From positions 1 through 64,000 of the forward strand of contig JAZQUV010000022.1 of assembly GCA_045631465.1 (NCBI GenBank): a DNA stretch of 64,000 nt, read 5' to 3'. This document shows, in pieces, positions 24,880-34,199 of this stretch. Each line of letters opens with the position of its first letter. Position 1 is the stretch's first letter. The DNA comes from Aphodosoma sp045631465 (GTDB taxonomy: Bacteria > Bacteroidota > Bacteroidia > Bacteroidales > Paludibacteraceae). The position numbers and the translations under genes were made by a program. The notes below the pieces were generated by a model that worked only from the letters and a program-made list of their open reading frames with translations, ran no database searches and was not told the DNA's origin.

Positions 24880-26445
24880 TTATTGTTTTATGATTTTAGT
24901 TGATACTTTGCTTGAACCATCAGTAGCCATTAAGATATAAGTACCTGCTGATAATTGAGTTAAATCAATCACAGATTCTACTTCTGATGCACTATAAACT
25001 TTACGACCCATAATGTCAAAAATCTCTACATTGGTGAGGTTTGAAGAAATATTCAAAATACCATCTGTTGGATTTGGATAAACACCTAAATCGCTATTAA
25101 CGACATTATTAACTCCAGATTCGACATCGAAACGTACAAAATAACTTTCATAACGCATATTGTCTTCAAAGCCATTATATTGCCATGTAACAAAACCATT
25201 GCCCGAAGTAGCAAGTGTTGCAGTACCTTCAGCCAAACGAGGTCCGTCAGGCGTATTGTAGGTCATATAGTTGGCAAGGTCGATTTTGCCATTAGACTTA
25301 TTCAAAGTCCAAGCCGCAAGTGTTGTTGCAGAGTCGAGATGATGGATAGAAGAGACATATGACCAAGAGAAATAATCGGCTGCTCCGCGAAGCGATACCT
25401 CGCCATCGTCGGTTACAGAAAGACATGCTGCACCTGGACAACAAGTGAATAGATACATAGAATCGGTAGCAAACTCATATACAACTGGATAGTTGGCAAT
25501 TGGATTTTCGTAACCATTTGGTTGATATGAGATATTCATCTTCACAAATCGACCATTATTACTCATTGCAATGCCAGAAATGTCGCCACTACCTGAATAG
25601 AAATAGCCAGATGCTTCGGCATAAACCACGTTATAATAGTCAACCAATTTTTCGTAATACACAGCCCATGCTTTGTCATATTCGGCTTGCCATTCGCTTT
25701 TTTCTTGTCCTGGTTCTATTTCTGTGTTATAACCAGCGCCATCAAATTCAAATTCGCCTGGATAAACAGCATCTGTTTTACCTCCAGCTACGATATAATC
25801 GAGATTCATCCATTCGTAAGACCATGCTCCTGAATCGTCTTTTTTCCAATACAAAGGCAACTCCTCGAAACCTGTGTCAATACGATAGCGACCAATGATT
25901 AAATCGCCTTTTTCGGCAATGCCACATGGAGCTATAAACTGAAATCCTTGATGAAAGATTGGGTCTTCGTATGGAATAGGTAGTTGAACAATGTCAAATA
26001 TGCCCTCTTCATTTAGAGTATAGACATATATAGCACTAGTTGGGGAACCGATAGAGACCACAATAGACTTACCATCGTTAGTGATACAACGTGCCGCACA
26101 ATAGGCATTTTCGGCAACGCCTTCTGGCAAAGGGAGTAATTCATACCCACCTTGTTCTGTCCAAATAGCTGCACGTTTTTTATGTTCGACAGCCAATTGT
26201 CCTAAGTCGTTGATATCCCACACCCAACAACCTCCATCGTCTAACTGATCGCCTTGCAAAGCCAATTTGAAACCAGTCGATGCATTATAATAGAATGCTA
26301 CATCTTCGTAATTACCATATGAATATACTCCATTATGTGATATACCCGAATATGGAGCATCCATTACGCTAGAGATAACTTGTGCTTGTAGTAAAACAAA
26401 AAGCGAAAGACACAAAGCGCATATTGTTGAAAATAGTCTTTTCAT
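24880..26445 (-). CDS. Secreted propeller-like protein B3 with type A T9SS domain
   Basis: A 521-residue family B paralogue. The signal peptide is followed by ISHNGVYSYGNYEDVAFYY, DDGGCWVWDINDLGQLAVEH, ARCITNDGKSIVVSIG and CGIAEKGDLIIGRYRI, repeated blade-like strands in which an asparagine/aspartate-glycine turn recurs. VAGGKTDAVYPGEFEFDG (about 222-239) marks the B1-B3 subgroup. The tail has VYPNPTDGILNI, EIFDIMGRKVY and GTYILMATDG (type A sorting domain). It is spaced 13 bases from B2 and 8 from A2. Confidence 0.83.
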   Translation of the reverse strand: MKRLFSTICALCLSLFVLLQAQVISSVMDAPYSGISHNGVYSYGNYEDVAFYYNASTGFKLALQGDQLDDGGCWVWDINDLGQLAVEHKKRAAIWTEQGGYELLPLPEGVAENAYCAARCITNDGKSIVVSIGSPTSAIYVYTLNEEGIFDIVQLPIPYEDPIFHQGFQFIAPCGIAEKGDLIIGRYRIDTGFEELPLYWKKDDSGAWSYEWMNLDYIVAGGKTDAVYPGEFEFDGAGYNTEIEPGQEKSEWQAEYDKAWAVYYEKLVDYYNVVYAEASGYFYSGSGDISGIAMSNNGRFVKMNISYQPNGYENPIANYPVVYEFATDSMYLFTCCPGAACLSVTDDGEVSLRGAADYFSWSYVSSIHHLDSATTLAAWTLNKSNGKIDLANYMTYNTPDGPRLAEGTATLATSGNGFVTWQYNGFEDNMRYESYFVRFDVESGVNNVVNSDLGVYPNPTDGILNISSNLTNVEIFDIMGRKVYSASEVESVIDLTQLSAGTYILMATDGSSKVSTKIIKQ

Positions 26446-26458
26446 AATAAAATATTTT

Positions 26459-27994
26459 TTAGTATTTTACCACTTTTGTAGAGATTAGTTGACCTTCTTT
26501 GTTAGCCACAAGGAAGTATGTACCATTAGCGAGACTTGATAAATCGATTGTTGATTCTACAACAGAATTAGCATAAACAACGCGACCTGTAACATCAAAA
26601 AGTTGCACGTCTGTCAATGTATTAGAAAGATTCAAGATACCAGATGTTGGATTTGGATATACCGACAAATCTTTGTCGAATATAACCTCGTTAGCAACTG
26701 GTCCGTCGAAACGTACAACTACTGTTTCGTATTGCATATTGTCGCCAAAACCATTGTATTGCCAAGAAACAAAGCCATTACCAAAGTTAGAAAGAGTGGC
26801 TGTACCCTCTGCTACTTGCAATCCATATGGAGTTTCATATGTCATATAATCTGCAAGATTAACAAGATTGTTTGTACGTTGCATAGTATATGCTGTGAGT
26901 GTCATGTCTTTAGTTGGATCTTCGACCGAAGATACATATGTCCAAGAAAAATAGTCCATTGCTCCTTGAATAGAAATAACACCATCGTTATTAACAGACA
27001 AGCATCCACCTCCAGGACGACATGTAAATACATAAACTGTATCTAACTCGAGGTCGATAACTGCAGGATAGGTTTGACCTGTTTTTTCATAAGAGATTTG
27101 AGCATTTGCATAACGACCATTGCGTGAAAGACGCATGCCCGAAAGGCTTCCTACGGCATTGTAATAATAACCTGTTGCTGATGCACGAAGTGTTGCTTCA
27201 TAGTCAAGCCACATTTGTTCATATTCTGCATAAGCCTTGTCGTAAGCATCTTGCCATTCATCAACGTCATAGTTAGAACCATCAAATTCGAATTCGCCAG
27301 GATATACAGCATCTGTTTTACCACCTTTCACAATAAATTCAAGTGCAACCCAACGAAGATTCCAATTGCCATCGGCATCTTTTTCCCATGCAAAAGGCAA
27401 TTCTTCGAGACCTGTGTCGATACGATAACGACCCATAATGCGAGTTGCATCGTCGTTGATACCCATTGGAGATGCGAATTGTGGAACTTGATGGAAAATA
27501 GGATCTTCTGTTGGCATTGGAAGTTTGGTCATTGTATAGATACCATCTTCGCCAAGAGTATAGACATAAACACTAACTGTTGGATCACCAAAAGAGACTA
27601 CGATTGTTTTGCCATCATTGGTAATACAACGAGCAGCGCTATAAGCTTGTTCTTTACGACTCAAACCTTCTGGCATTGGCAACAAATCAAATTCTGTTTC
27701 TTCTGACCAAATAGCTGCTTGTTTTTTCCAATCAACAGCAAGTTGACCTTTATCATTCAAATCCCAAACAAAACAACCTCCATCGTCAAGAAGTTCACCT
27801 TCAAGAGATGTAGCAAATTTAGATTCTACATTGTAATAAACTGTAATATCATCAATATTACCTGCAATATATTTCGCACTTGGCGAAATCATAGAAAAAG
27901 CTGCGCCATCGCGCATGATTTCGATAGATTGTGCTTGAACAAAAGAACAACACACAAAGCTTAACACTAAATTTAGAAGTAAAAATCTTTTCAT
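26459..27994 (-). CDS. Secreted propeller-like protein B2 with type A T9SS domain
   Basis: A 511-residue paralogue of B1 and B3. I chose the ATG at 27994 because it begins a clean signal peptide (MKRFLLLNLVLSFVCCSFVQAQ); the longer reading from 28084 would start upstream of the promoter. The body carries DDGGCFVWDLNDKGQLAV, ARCITNDGKTIVVSFG, GINDDATRIMGRYRI and LSVNNDGVISIQG. The C-terminus has VYPNPTSGILNL, QLFDVTGRVVY and GTYFLVANKEG. It is the first gene of the B2-B3-A2 transcript, with a good promoter 45-75 bases upstream. Confidence 0.84.
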   Translation of the reverse strand: MKRFLLLNLVLSFVCCSFVQAQSIEIMRDGAAFSMISPSAKYIAGNIDDITVYYNVESKFATSLEGELLDDGGCFVWDLNDKGQLAVDWKKQAAIWSEETEFDLLPMPEGLSRKEQAYSAARCITNDGKTIVVSFGDPTVSVYVYTLGEDGIYTMTKLPMPTEDPIFHQVPQFASPMGINDDATRIMGRYRIDTGLEELPFAWEKDADGNWNLRWVALEFIVKGGKTDAVYPGEFEFDGSNYDVDEWQDAYDKAYAEYEQMWLDYEATLRASATGYYYNAVGSLSGMRLSRNGRYANAQISYEKTGQTYPAVIDLELDTVYVFTCRPGGGCLSVNNDGVISIQGAMDYFSWTYVSSVEDPTKDMTLTAYTMQRTNNLVNLADYMTYETPYGLQVAEGTATLSNFGNGFVSWQYNGFGDNMQYETVVVRFDGPVANEVIFDKDLSVYPNPTSGILNLSNTLTDVQLFDVTGRVVYANSVVESTIDLSSLANGTYFLVANKEGQLISTKVVKY

Positions 27995-28036
27995 AATACT
28001 ATTGTTTTTTATTGTTAATTTGATATTTTTGACTTG

Positions 28037-28068
28037 CAAAGTTACATTTTTTTTTTCAAATAGACAAT
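28037..28068 (-). promoter_or_regulatory. Promoter of the B2-B3-A2 unit
   Basis: Minus strand: ATTG (28065-28068), a 20-base spacer containing ten consecutive A, then TAACTTTG (28037-28044). The transcript would start about 40 bases before the B2 ATG. Confidence 0.7.
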
Positions 28069-28104
28069 ATTTCTCACTTATCAAAAAATATGTTTTATAA
28101 CAAT

Positions 28105-28135
28105 AAAAGAGGATATGACCAGCATATCCTCTTTT
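28105..28135 (-). terminator. Terminator of A1
   Basis: A perfect 13-bp stem AAAAGAGGATATG with its complement around the loop ACCAG, about 30 bases past the A1 stop, with T-rich continuation. Confidence 0.85.
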
Positions 28136-28165
28136 ACTATTATATATCTATACATCAAATATTTA

Positions 28166-30313
28166 TCACTTAACAAACACTTTATATGCTATATTATCAA
28201 CAAGGATAATAACGCATTTTTCTGTAATATTTGATATTTTAGTTAACGAATTAGTCGATTCAACAAAATACAAAAGTTGTCCTTGAAGCGTAAACACTGA
28301 AATATTTGCACCTTCGCATGTTTCAACAAAAATAGTTTGTGATGCAGAATAGATACGAGCATTCAATGCTATATCATCGACTGACGATGGTGCATCAAGA
28401 TCAATAATATGCTTTTGACTAAGTGGCCATACCGAATAATTTGTACCTATGATACGATCATCTACAACACCCGTAATATCCATATTATCATAGAATGTGA
28501 AATATGGTTTACCTTCTACGTCAAGAGTATAATCCAAACGTACACCATCTTGAGAGAAATAATAGTCGTACCAAATCGATCCATCGGCATTTTCGTTTTC
28601 TTGTTGCACATTCTGAACATTGCGTACAACTACTACTCTATTCGAATACTTTGCTTTATCGGCAAGCAATTCGGCAAAAGTAACTTCCATTGGATCAATC
28701 TTATTTTCTGAACTTTGCACTTCAATTTCTTCTCTCAACGTATCATCTACATCCAAAATATTAGTGGTCATGCCACGCATATTGCTGAATACGCCACGAA
28801 GACCTGTAATATAATCGCCTTCCTTAATATTTGCCATACCCGTTGTACCAAGACTAACAACGATACCTGCTGTATTATCTTGAACCATAAAGAAATATGT
28901 TGCTACGGCATTGTCTCCGCCACCTTTTGCGAATTTATACGTAACAAGAACTGGATTTTTCAATGCATAAGTCACACTTGTCCCTGCTGGTTCGCCAGCT
29001 GCTATCATATCGGCAAGTGTTTCAAATTCAACATTAGACTCCAAGAAGTCTGATTCTGTACGCAATACCAAAGTCAAAGCTGTCTCTGGATAAGTTGCAG
29101 CAACATCCAACACACCTTGTACTGGACACGATTTACCTTCATAAGCCGACAAATCATCAACATTTGCAACCTTTATTGCAATACTCTTCATTCCATTTCC
29201 ATTCTCATTCTCTATTACATAAGAATACGAATTATCGCTGTTTTTAGTCACAACGCCACCCGAAAAACTCAACAATGTAGCATCATACATATATGCATTT
29301 TGCATATTATTGTCGGTCAATGTGTAGATATAATTAGACAATACGCGAGATGTTGCACCCGACGAAACTACAACAACTGATTTTGATGTAGATTGTACTA
29401 AAGTTGCACTCTTTTGGTTTGCTCCTGTTGTATAAGGCTCAAATGTACCTACTAAACCTGCGATTCTATCACCGATTTTCACATCTACTGAAGAAGGCAC
29501 AACTACACGCAAACCTATATTTTGATATGCTGTTTCTTCTTGAACATAAACAACTTTTTGATCAACTTGGTCTACTACATTTGTAACAGTAAATGTATCA
29601 AGCAATTCATATTCTTGTGATGTTTTTTCTGCAACACCTACTCTCAAGTTATTCAACGTTTTATACGCGAATGGAACAACTGCCGACGCCGAAGCTACAC
29701 GAAATATCTTGCCCGACCAATCTGCGCTAAGAAAACCCGATATAGTTGCACGAGCTGGCACCACATATCCTGGTGCATTGGTAAACGAAATGGTCAACTT
29801 ATTCTCTGTCGTCAACGAATATATTTCACTCATACTTGTGCCTACAACAGGACGAATATTTACATTTTCAAGCTTAACTGGCACACCCTCATATTGTGCA
29901 ATATTCTCCATATACGCATCAAAATCTACAGTATTAACTGCAAATTGCACATCTTCATTCAAAACCTCTATGGCAGCAATATCACCTTTTTTTATTGTAA
30001 TATTGGTCATATACGAACTATTTGCCACTGCAAAAGTACCTTTTACGTTCGAAATCTCCATACCCGCTTTGACGGTTGTTGCATTAGCTTCCGACAAATA
30101 ACTACTTTGCAACAATATTGTCCCTGTCTCATCTTGCATCACTACACCATTATATCCATCATAAAATGTAGTAGTTGCTCTACCCTTAAAAATACACTCT
30201 GTTCCATCGGCCAAGGCCTTGACTTCTGCAATTGTTGCACATTCGGTTTGTGCTTGAATAAATGCACAATGCATAACACATAGTGCACAAAGAATTGAAT
30301 ATATTTTTTTCAT
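28166..30313 (-). CDS. Secreted OB-fold-repeat protein A1
   Basis: A 715-residue family A paralogue. The ATG at 30313 starts a normal signal peptide (MKKIYSILCALCVMHCAFIQAQ). Modules: CATIAEVKALADGTECIFKG...VVMQDETGTILLQ near 23-75, a middle module with YVQEETAYQNIGLRVVV, and FETLADMIAAGEPAGTSV...FFMVQDNTAGIVVSLG near 435-490. The C-terminus (IYSASQTIFVETCEGANI...VFTLQGQLLYFVES) matches A2 closely. It lies 56 bases downstream of B1, separated by a hairpin terminator, so it may depend on read-through. Confidence 0.8.
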   Translation of the reverse strand: MKKIYSILCALCVMHCAFIQAQTECATIAEVKALADGTECIFKGRATTTFYDGYNGVVMQDETGTILLQSSYLSEANATTVKAGMEISNVKGTFAVANSSYMTNITIKKGDIAAIEVLNEDVQFAVNTVDFDAYMENIAQYEGVPVKLENVNIRPVVGTSMSEIYSLTTENKLTISFTNAPGYVVPARATISGFLSADWSGKIFRVASASAVVPFAYKTLNNLRVGVAEKTSQEYELLDTFTVTNVVDQVDQKVVYVQEETAYQNIGLRVVVPSSVDVKIGDRIAGLVGTFEPYTTGANQKSATLVQSTSKSVVVVSSGATSRVLSNYIYTLTDNNMQNAYMYDATLLSFSGGVVTKNSDNSYSYVIENENGNGMKSIAIKVANVDDLSAYEGKSCPVQGVLDVAATYPETALTLVLRTESDFLESNVEFETLADMIAAGEPAGTSVTYALKNPVLVTYKFAKGGGDNAVATYFFMVQDNTAGIVVSLGTTGMANIKEGDYITGLRGVFSNMRGMTTNILDVDDTLREEIEVQSSENKIDPMEVTFAELLADKAKYSNRVVVVRNVQNVQQENENADGSIWYDYYFSQDGVRLDYTLDVEGKPYFTFYDNMDITGVVDDRIIGTNYSVWPLSQKHIIDLDAPSSVDDIALNARIYSASQTIFVETCEGANISVFTLQGQLLYFVESTNSLTKISNITEKCVIILVDNIAYKVFVK

Positions 30314-30320
30314 ATAAACA

Positions 30321-30354
30321 AAAAATAGGTGTGGCAAACTATTTCACCACACCT
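30321..30354 (-). terminator. Terminator/attenuator between B1 and A1
   Basis: AGGTGTGG (30327-30334) pairs with CCACACCT (30347-30354), and the minus strand continues ATTTTTTG. It stands only 8 bases before the A1 start codon, leaving no room for a separate A1 promoter. Confidence 0.8.
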
Positions 30355-30369
30355 CTATTATAAGAGTTA

Positions 30370-31926
30370 TTATTTAACTACGAATTTCACACTTACTCTC
30401 GAGTCTTTAGCATCAGCTACAAGAAAATATGTACCTGCTGTTACTCCTTCAAGATTAATTGATGATTCAACTGCCGACGAAGTATAAACACGACGACCTA
30501 CGATATCAAACACTTCGATGTTAGTCAATTCTTCCGAGAAGTTCAACATGCCGTTTGTTGGATTTGGATATACTACAACACTGTTATCGTAAACAACATC
30601 TACTGCAGTTTTACCAGAGAATTGAACGAGATATGTTTCATAAGCTTGATTGCCACCAAAGCCATTATATTGATTTGTCATATAACGACTACCATCAGCC
30701 GACAATACTGCTGCGCCTTCTGCCACCATTGAGTTACCATTGTCATCTGTATAAGTCATATATTTTGCCATATCAACAGCACCATTTGTTTTTTCTTTTG
30801 TCCACTCTGTAAGAGTTTGCGACTTAGTTGGATCGGCAATCGACGAAATGTGTCCATAACGGAAATACTCTACTTTTGGAGTTGCCAATGATACTACACC
30901 ATCATTAGTTACCGACAAGCAACCTGCATCTTCCAAGCATGTGAACACATAGAGTTGTTCTGTTTCGAGATCGATAACTGCTGGATAGTTTTCCTCATAA
31001 ATATCTTCTTCTGTCGATGTCAAATCTTTGTATGAGATATTCATCTTAGCATATTTGCCATTTGCACTCATACGCAAGTCCGACAAGTCTCCCATTGTGC
31101 CTTTGAAGAAATAACCTGTCGAAACTGCATCAATTGTTGCATAATAATCATCACGCAATGCCAACCACTCGTTATATGCTGCTTCATAACCTTCTGGATC
31201 TTCTAATGGATCGCCATCAAACACAAATTCTGTACCATAAAATACTGCATCTGTTTTGCCTCCTTCAACAATTGATTCTGCTGCAATCCAACGAGTCGAC
31301 CAATCGCCTGCTGGTGTTGATTCCAACATAAATGGCAATTCGAATTCGGCAGTTTCAACCACATAACGCAACAACACGCGTTTACCATCTTCAGTGATTC
31401 CACATGGTGCAATGAATTGAGGTATTTGATTATAAATCGGATCTACTTCTGGCAATGGCAATTTTTCAAAAGAATAAATTCCTCCCTCTTCTTGTGTATA
31501 AAGATAGATTGCTGTTGTTGGAGATCCAAACGACACAACCACATATTTACCATCGTTCGAAATACAACGTGCTGCACTATACGCTTGTTCTTTGATAGTC
31601 AAACCTTCTGGTTGTGGCAATATTTCAAATTTATCTGTTTCCGACCAAATTGCTGCTTGCATTTTCCAGTCGACAGCCAATTGTCCTTTGTCGTTCATTG
31701 CCCAAACAAAACATCCACCGTCATCTTGCACTGCACCTTCTAACACTGTAATTTTTTTTGTGTCTGTATTATAGTAAACTGCTGCATCTTCCATATTTCC
31801 AGCAATATACACACCATTTGGCGATGTCATTGAAAAGGCTGCACCATCAACCAAAATATCAATACTTTGTGCATTCAACAAACCTGCACAAAACATAACT
31901 AAACTAACTAGTAATAATTTTTTCAT
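30370..31926 (-). CDS. Secreted propeller-like protein B1 with type A T9SS domain
   Basis: A 518-residue family B paralogue and the first gene of the array in transcription order. Start chosen at 31926 (MKKLLLVSLVMFCAGLLNAQ). Blade-like repeats: DDGGCFVWAMNDKGQLAV, ARCISNDGKYVVVSFG, CGITEDGKRVLLRYV, LSVTNDGVVSLAT. The subgroup marker VEGGKTDAVFYGTEFVFDG is present. The tail contains VYPNPTNGMLNF, EVFDIVGRRVY and GTYFLVADAKD (type A sorting domain). The buk terminator is immediately upstream, and I could not find a convincing promoter in the 30 bases between. Confidence 0.83.
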   Translation of the reverse strand: MKKLLLVSLVMFCAGLLNAQSIDILVDGAAFSMTSPNGVYIAGNMEDAAVYYNTDTKKITVLEGAVQDDGGCFVWAMNDKGQLAVDWKMQAAIWSETDKFEILPQPEGLTIKEQAYSAARCISNDGKYVVVSFGSPTTAIYLYTQEEGGIYSFEKLPLPEVDPIYNQIPQFIAPCGITEDGKRVLLRYVVETAEFELPFMLESTPAGDWSTRWIAAESIVEGGKTDAVFYGTEFVFDGDPLEDPEGYEAAYNEWLALRDDYYATIDAVSTGYFFKGTMGDLSDLRMSANGKYAKMNISYKDLTSTEEDIYEENYPAVIDLETEQLYVFTCLEDAGCLSVTNDGVVSLATPKVEYFRYGHISSIADPTKSQTLTEWTKEKTNGAVDMAKYMTYTDDNGNSMVAEGAAVLSADGSRYMTNQYNGFGGNQAYETYLVQFSGKTAVDVVYDNSVVVYPNPTNGMLNFSEELTNIEVFDIVGRRVYTSSAVESSINLEGVTAGTYFLVADAKDSRVSVKFVVK

Positions 31927-31957
31927 AAATACAATATTTTTCAATGTTATACAATCA

Positions 31958-32000
31958 AAAAAAGTGAACTAACCAACTCTATGTTAGCTAGTTCACTTTT
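31958..32000 (-). terminator. Terminator of ptb-buk
   Basis: AAAAGTGAACTA(GC)TAAC pairs with GTTAGTTCACTTTTT, with a small bulge, followed by a T run on the minus strand. Confidence 0.8.
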
Positions 32001-32011
32001 ATTTCGAAATA

Positions 32012-33073
32012 TTAATATTTCAAACACTCTTCGCCATTCAACACGCGAAGACCATTAGATGCCAATGCGCCAAGTTCGTCTTCACCTGGATATACTTTTA
32101 CAGGAGCGATAAACTCAACCATATCAGCGATATATTTCACAAAACCTTTACCATATGCGATACCGCCAGTAACGAGGATAGCATCTACTTTACCTTTCAA
32201 TACAGCTGCTTTGTCACCGATAGCTTTACCTACTTGATATGCCATTGCATCATAGATAAGTTTTGCTTGTGGGTCACCTTCTTTTTCTGCTTTGATTTCT
32301 ACTTGATATGCATCGTTCAAACCGAGGTGAGCCATCAAACCACCATTACCAATCAACATTTTCTTAACTTCGTCTTTTGTATATTTACCTGAGAAGCAGA
32401 GGTTCATCAAACCTGAAGCCGAAAGTGTACCAACGCGTTCTGGTGAGAAAGGACCATCACCACCCAATGCGCAGTTTACGTCGATTACTTTACCTTTTTG
32501 GTGTGCACCTACCGATACACCACCACCGAGGTGAGCTACGATTACGTTCAATTCTTCGTATGCTTTACCTACCTCTTTTGCATAACGACGAGCGATAGCT
32601 TTTTGGTTCAAAGCGTGGAAGATAGAGAGATTTGGAATTTCAGGACGGCCACTGATACGTGCTACGTCTTGCAATTCGTCAACTACTACAGGGTCAGCGA
32701 TAACAGCTTTACAACCCAAACCTTTTGCGATGTCTGCTGCAATCAAACCACCAAGGTTACATGCGTGTTCGCCATATTTAGCAGCGAGAAGGGTTTCGCG
32801 CATTTCTTCGTTTACTTCATAAACACCTGATGCGATTGGACGCAAAAGACCACCACGACCTACGATGATGTCGAATTCGATAGCGATGCCTTCTTCTTTC
32901 AATGCATTGAGGATAGTCTCTTTACGGAATTCGTATTGTGATGCTACGTTTGGATATGGAGCAAGTTCTTCACCTTGGTGACGCAATGTTTTTGTGAACA
33001 CAGCCTCTTCATCGTGATATACTGCAAATTTTGTAGATGTTGAACCTGGATTGATTACTAATATTTTTTTCAT
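32012..33073 (-). CDS. buk: Butyrate kinase
   Basis: A 353-residue acetokinase-family enzyme that converts butyryl phosphate and ADP to butyrate and ATP. The N-terminal phosphate loop NPGSTSTKFA (about 8-17) and VAHLGGGVSVGAH (about 175-187) are family signatures, and ILVTGGIAYGKGFV lies near the C-terminus. It pairs with the upstream ptb gene, so this organism probably makes butyrate, or branched acids, through butyryl phosphate with substrate-level ATP gain. The 104-base gap to ptb contains a perfect 9-bp hairpin. Confidence 0.96.
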   Translation of the reverse strand: MKKILVINPGSTSTKFAVYHDEEAVFTKTLRHQGEELAPYPNVASQYEFRKETILNALKEEGIAIEFDIIVGRGGLLRPIASGVYEVNEEMRETLLAAKYGEHACNLGGLIAADIAKGLGCKAVIADPVVVDELQDVARISGRPEIPNLSIFHALNQKAIARRYAKEVGKAYEELNVIVAHLGGGVSVGAHQKGKVIDVNCALGGDGPFSPERVGTLSASGLMNLCFSGKYTKDEVKKMLIGNGGLMAHLGLNDAYQVEIKAEKEGDPQAKLIYDAMAYQVGKAIGDKAAVLKGKVDAILVTGGIAYGKGFVKYIADMVEFIAPVKVYPGEDELGALASNGLRVLNGEECLKY

Positions 33074-33110
33074 ATAACTAGACTTTTAGTAGCGAGTAAC
33101 GAGATTGTAG

Positions 33111-33131
33111 GGACGTACGGCTCGTACGTCC
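33111..33131. repeat. Perfect hairpin between ptb and buk
   Basis: GGACGTACG (33111-33119) and CGTACGTCC (33123-33131) form a 9-bp stem with a 3-base loop and no following T run. It is GC-rich against an AT-rich background, like a REP-type palindrome or an mRNA-processing/stability element. Confidence 0.8.
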
Positions 33132-33177
33132 GCATGTTTACTCGATTTCGCTTTGTTTATTATTAAAAATTTTATAA

Positions 33178-34101
33178 TTATTGAGCAAGAATTGCTGCCA
33201 TACAGATGCTATAGAATTTACATTCTTCGCTATCTGAACGAGAGTTGAGAACTACAGGTTTTTCAGTACCTTGGAGAAGACCAGCCATACCAGCACCACC
33301 GAAAGATACTAAGCCTTTGTAGAAACAGTTAGCCGATTGGAAGTCAGGGAAGATAAGCACGTCAGCATCGCCAAGAATTGGAGATGGCACGTTTTTAATA
33401 CCGCCACGTTCTTTATCCATTGCAATGAACACATCCATTGGACCATCGATGATACAATCGCCAAATTCGCCTTGTTTCCAAAGTTCGATGATGTCCAAAT
33501 AGTCTTGCATGAACGCAATTTTTGGATTTGGTTTTTCTGTTGCGTGCAAAAGAGCCACTTTTGGTTGTTCTACACCAAATTTACGTGCTGTTTCAAGCGC
33601 ATATTTAATCATCTCGATGCGTTGTTCTTTGTTTGGAGCAGGGATAACTGCTGGGTCTGTAAAGAACGCAAGTTTGTGATAACCTGGAATGTTAAGGATT
33701 GAGTTGTATGTCAACACGCGACCTTTTGGCAATATACCACGTTCTTTGTTCAACACTACGCGAAGGATAACGTCTGTGTTCACCATACCTTTCATCAAGA
33801 TATCGCATTCGTTTTCTTTCACCATGCGCACTGCTTCTTCACATGCTGCTTGTGGGTCAGCTACGTCTACAACGTGAACGTATGTTTTATCTGCCGATGC
33901 AAAATAATAGTCCAAGCGTTCGTTGATGATTTTGCCATCTCCTACAAGATAAACTTCTACGATGCCCTCTTTCACTGCTTGCATTGCAGCTTCGAGCGAG
34001 TGCATATCTACGGCATTAGCTACTGCCATTTTTTTACGTGTAACTCCATTACCTGAAGTCAAATACGCTTTCAAATCTTCGAATGATTTAATTGCTCCCA
34101 T
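33178..34101 (-). CDS. ptb: Phosphate butyryltransferase
   Basis: A 307-residue phosphotransacetylase-family enzyme that exchanges CoA for phosphate on butyryl-CoA. Recognised by length, by the family pattern LMKGMVNTDVILRVVL, SPILGDADVLIFPD and SFGGAGMAGLL, and by the adjacent buk. It is the first gene of the pair, with a consensus promoter about 50-85 bases upstream. Confidence 0.95.
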   Translation of the reverse strand: MGAIKSFEDLKAYLTSGNGVTRKKMAVANAVDMHSLEAAMQAVKEGIVEVYLVGDGKIINERLDYYFASADKTYVHVVDVADPQAACEEAVRMVKENECDILMKGMVNTDVILRVVLNKERGILPKGRVLTYNSILNIPGYHKLAFFTDPAVIPAPNKEQRIEMIKYALETARKFGVEQPKVALLHATEKPNPKIAFMQDYLDIIELWKQGEFGDCIIDGPMDVFIAMDKERGGIKNVPSPILGDADVLIFPDFQSANCFYKGLVSFGGAGMAGLLQGTEKPVVLNSRSDSEECKFYSICMAAILAQ

Positions 34102-34154
34102 GATAATTAGTTTTTATAATTAATATTTATTTTTGATTTTTATATTTCAATGTG

Positions 34155-34185
34155 CAAATTTACACGAAATATTTAATATAAACAA
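34155..34185 (-). promoter_or_regulatory. Promoter of ptb-buk
   Basis: Minus strand: TTG (34183-34185), 20 bases, TAAATTTG (34155-34162). This gives a leader of about 47 bases. Confidence 0.75.
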
Positions 34186-34199
34186 GTTTTTTTCAATAT

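Noticed and set aside
34155..34185. Riboswitches upstream of ptb, ilvE, or frdC
   Set aside because: Leaders are short (about 45-65 bases for ptb and frdC) or repeat-filled (ilvE), and no conserved aptamer pattern was recognised.
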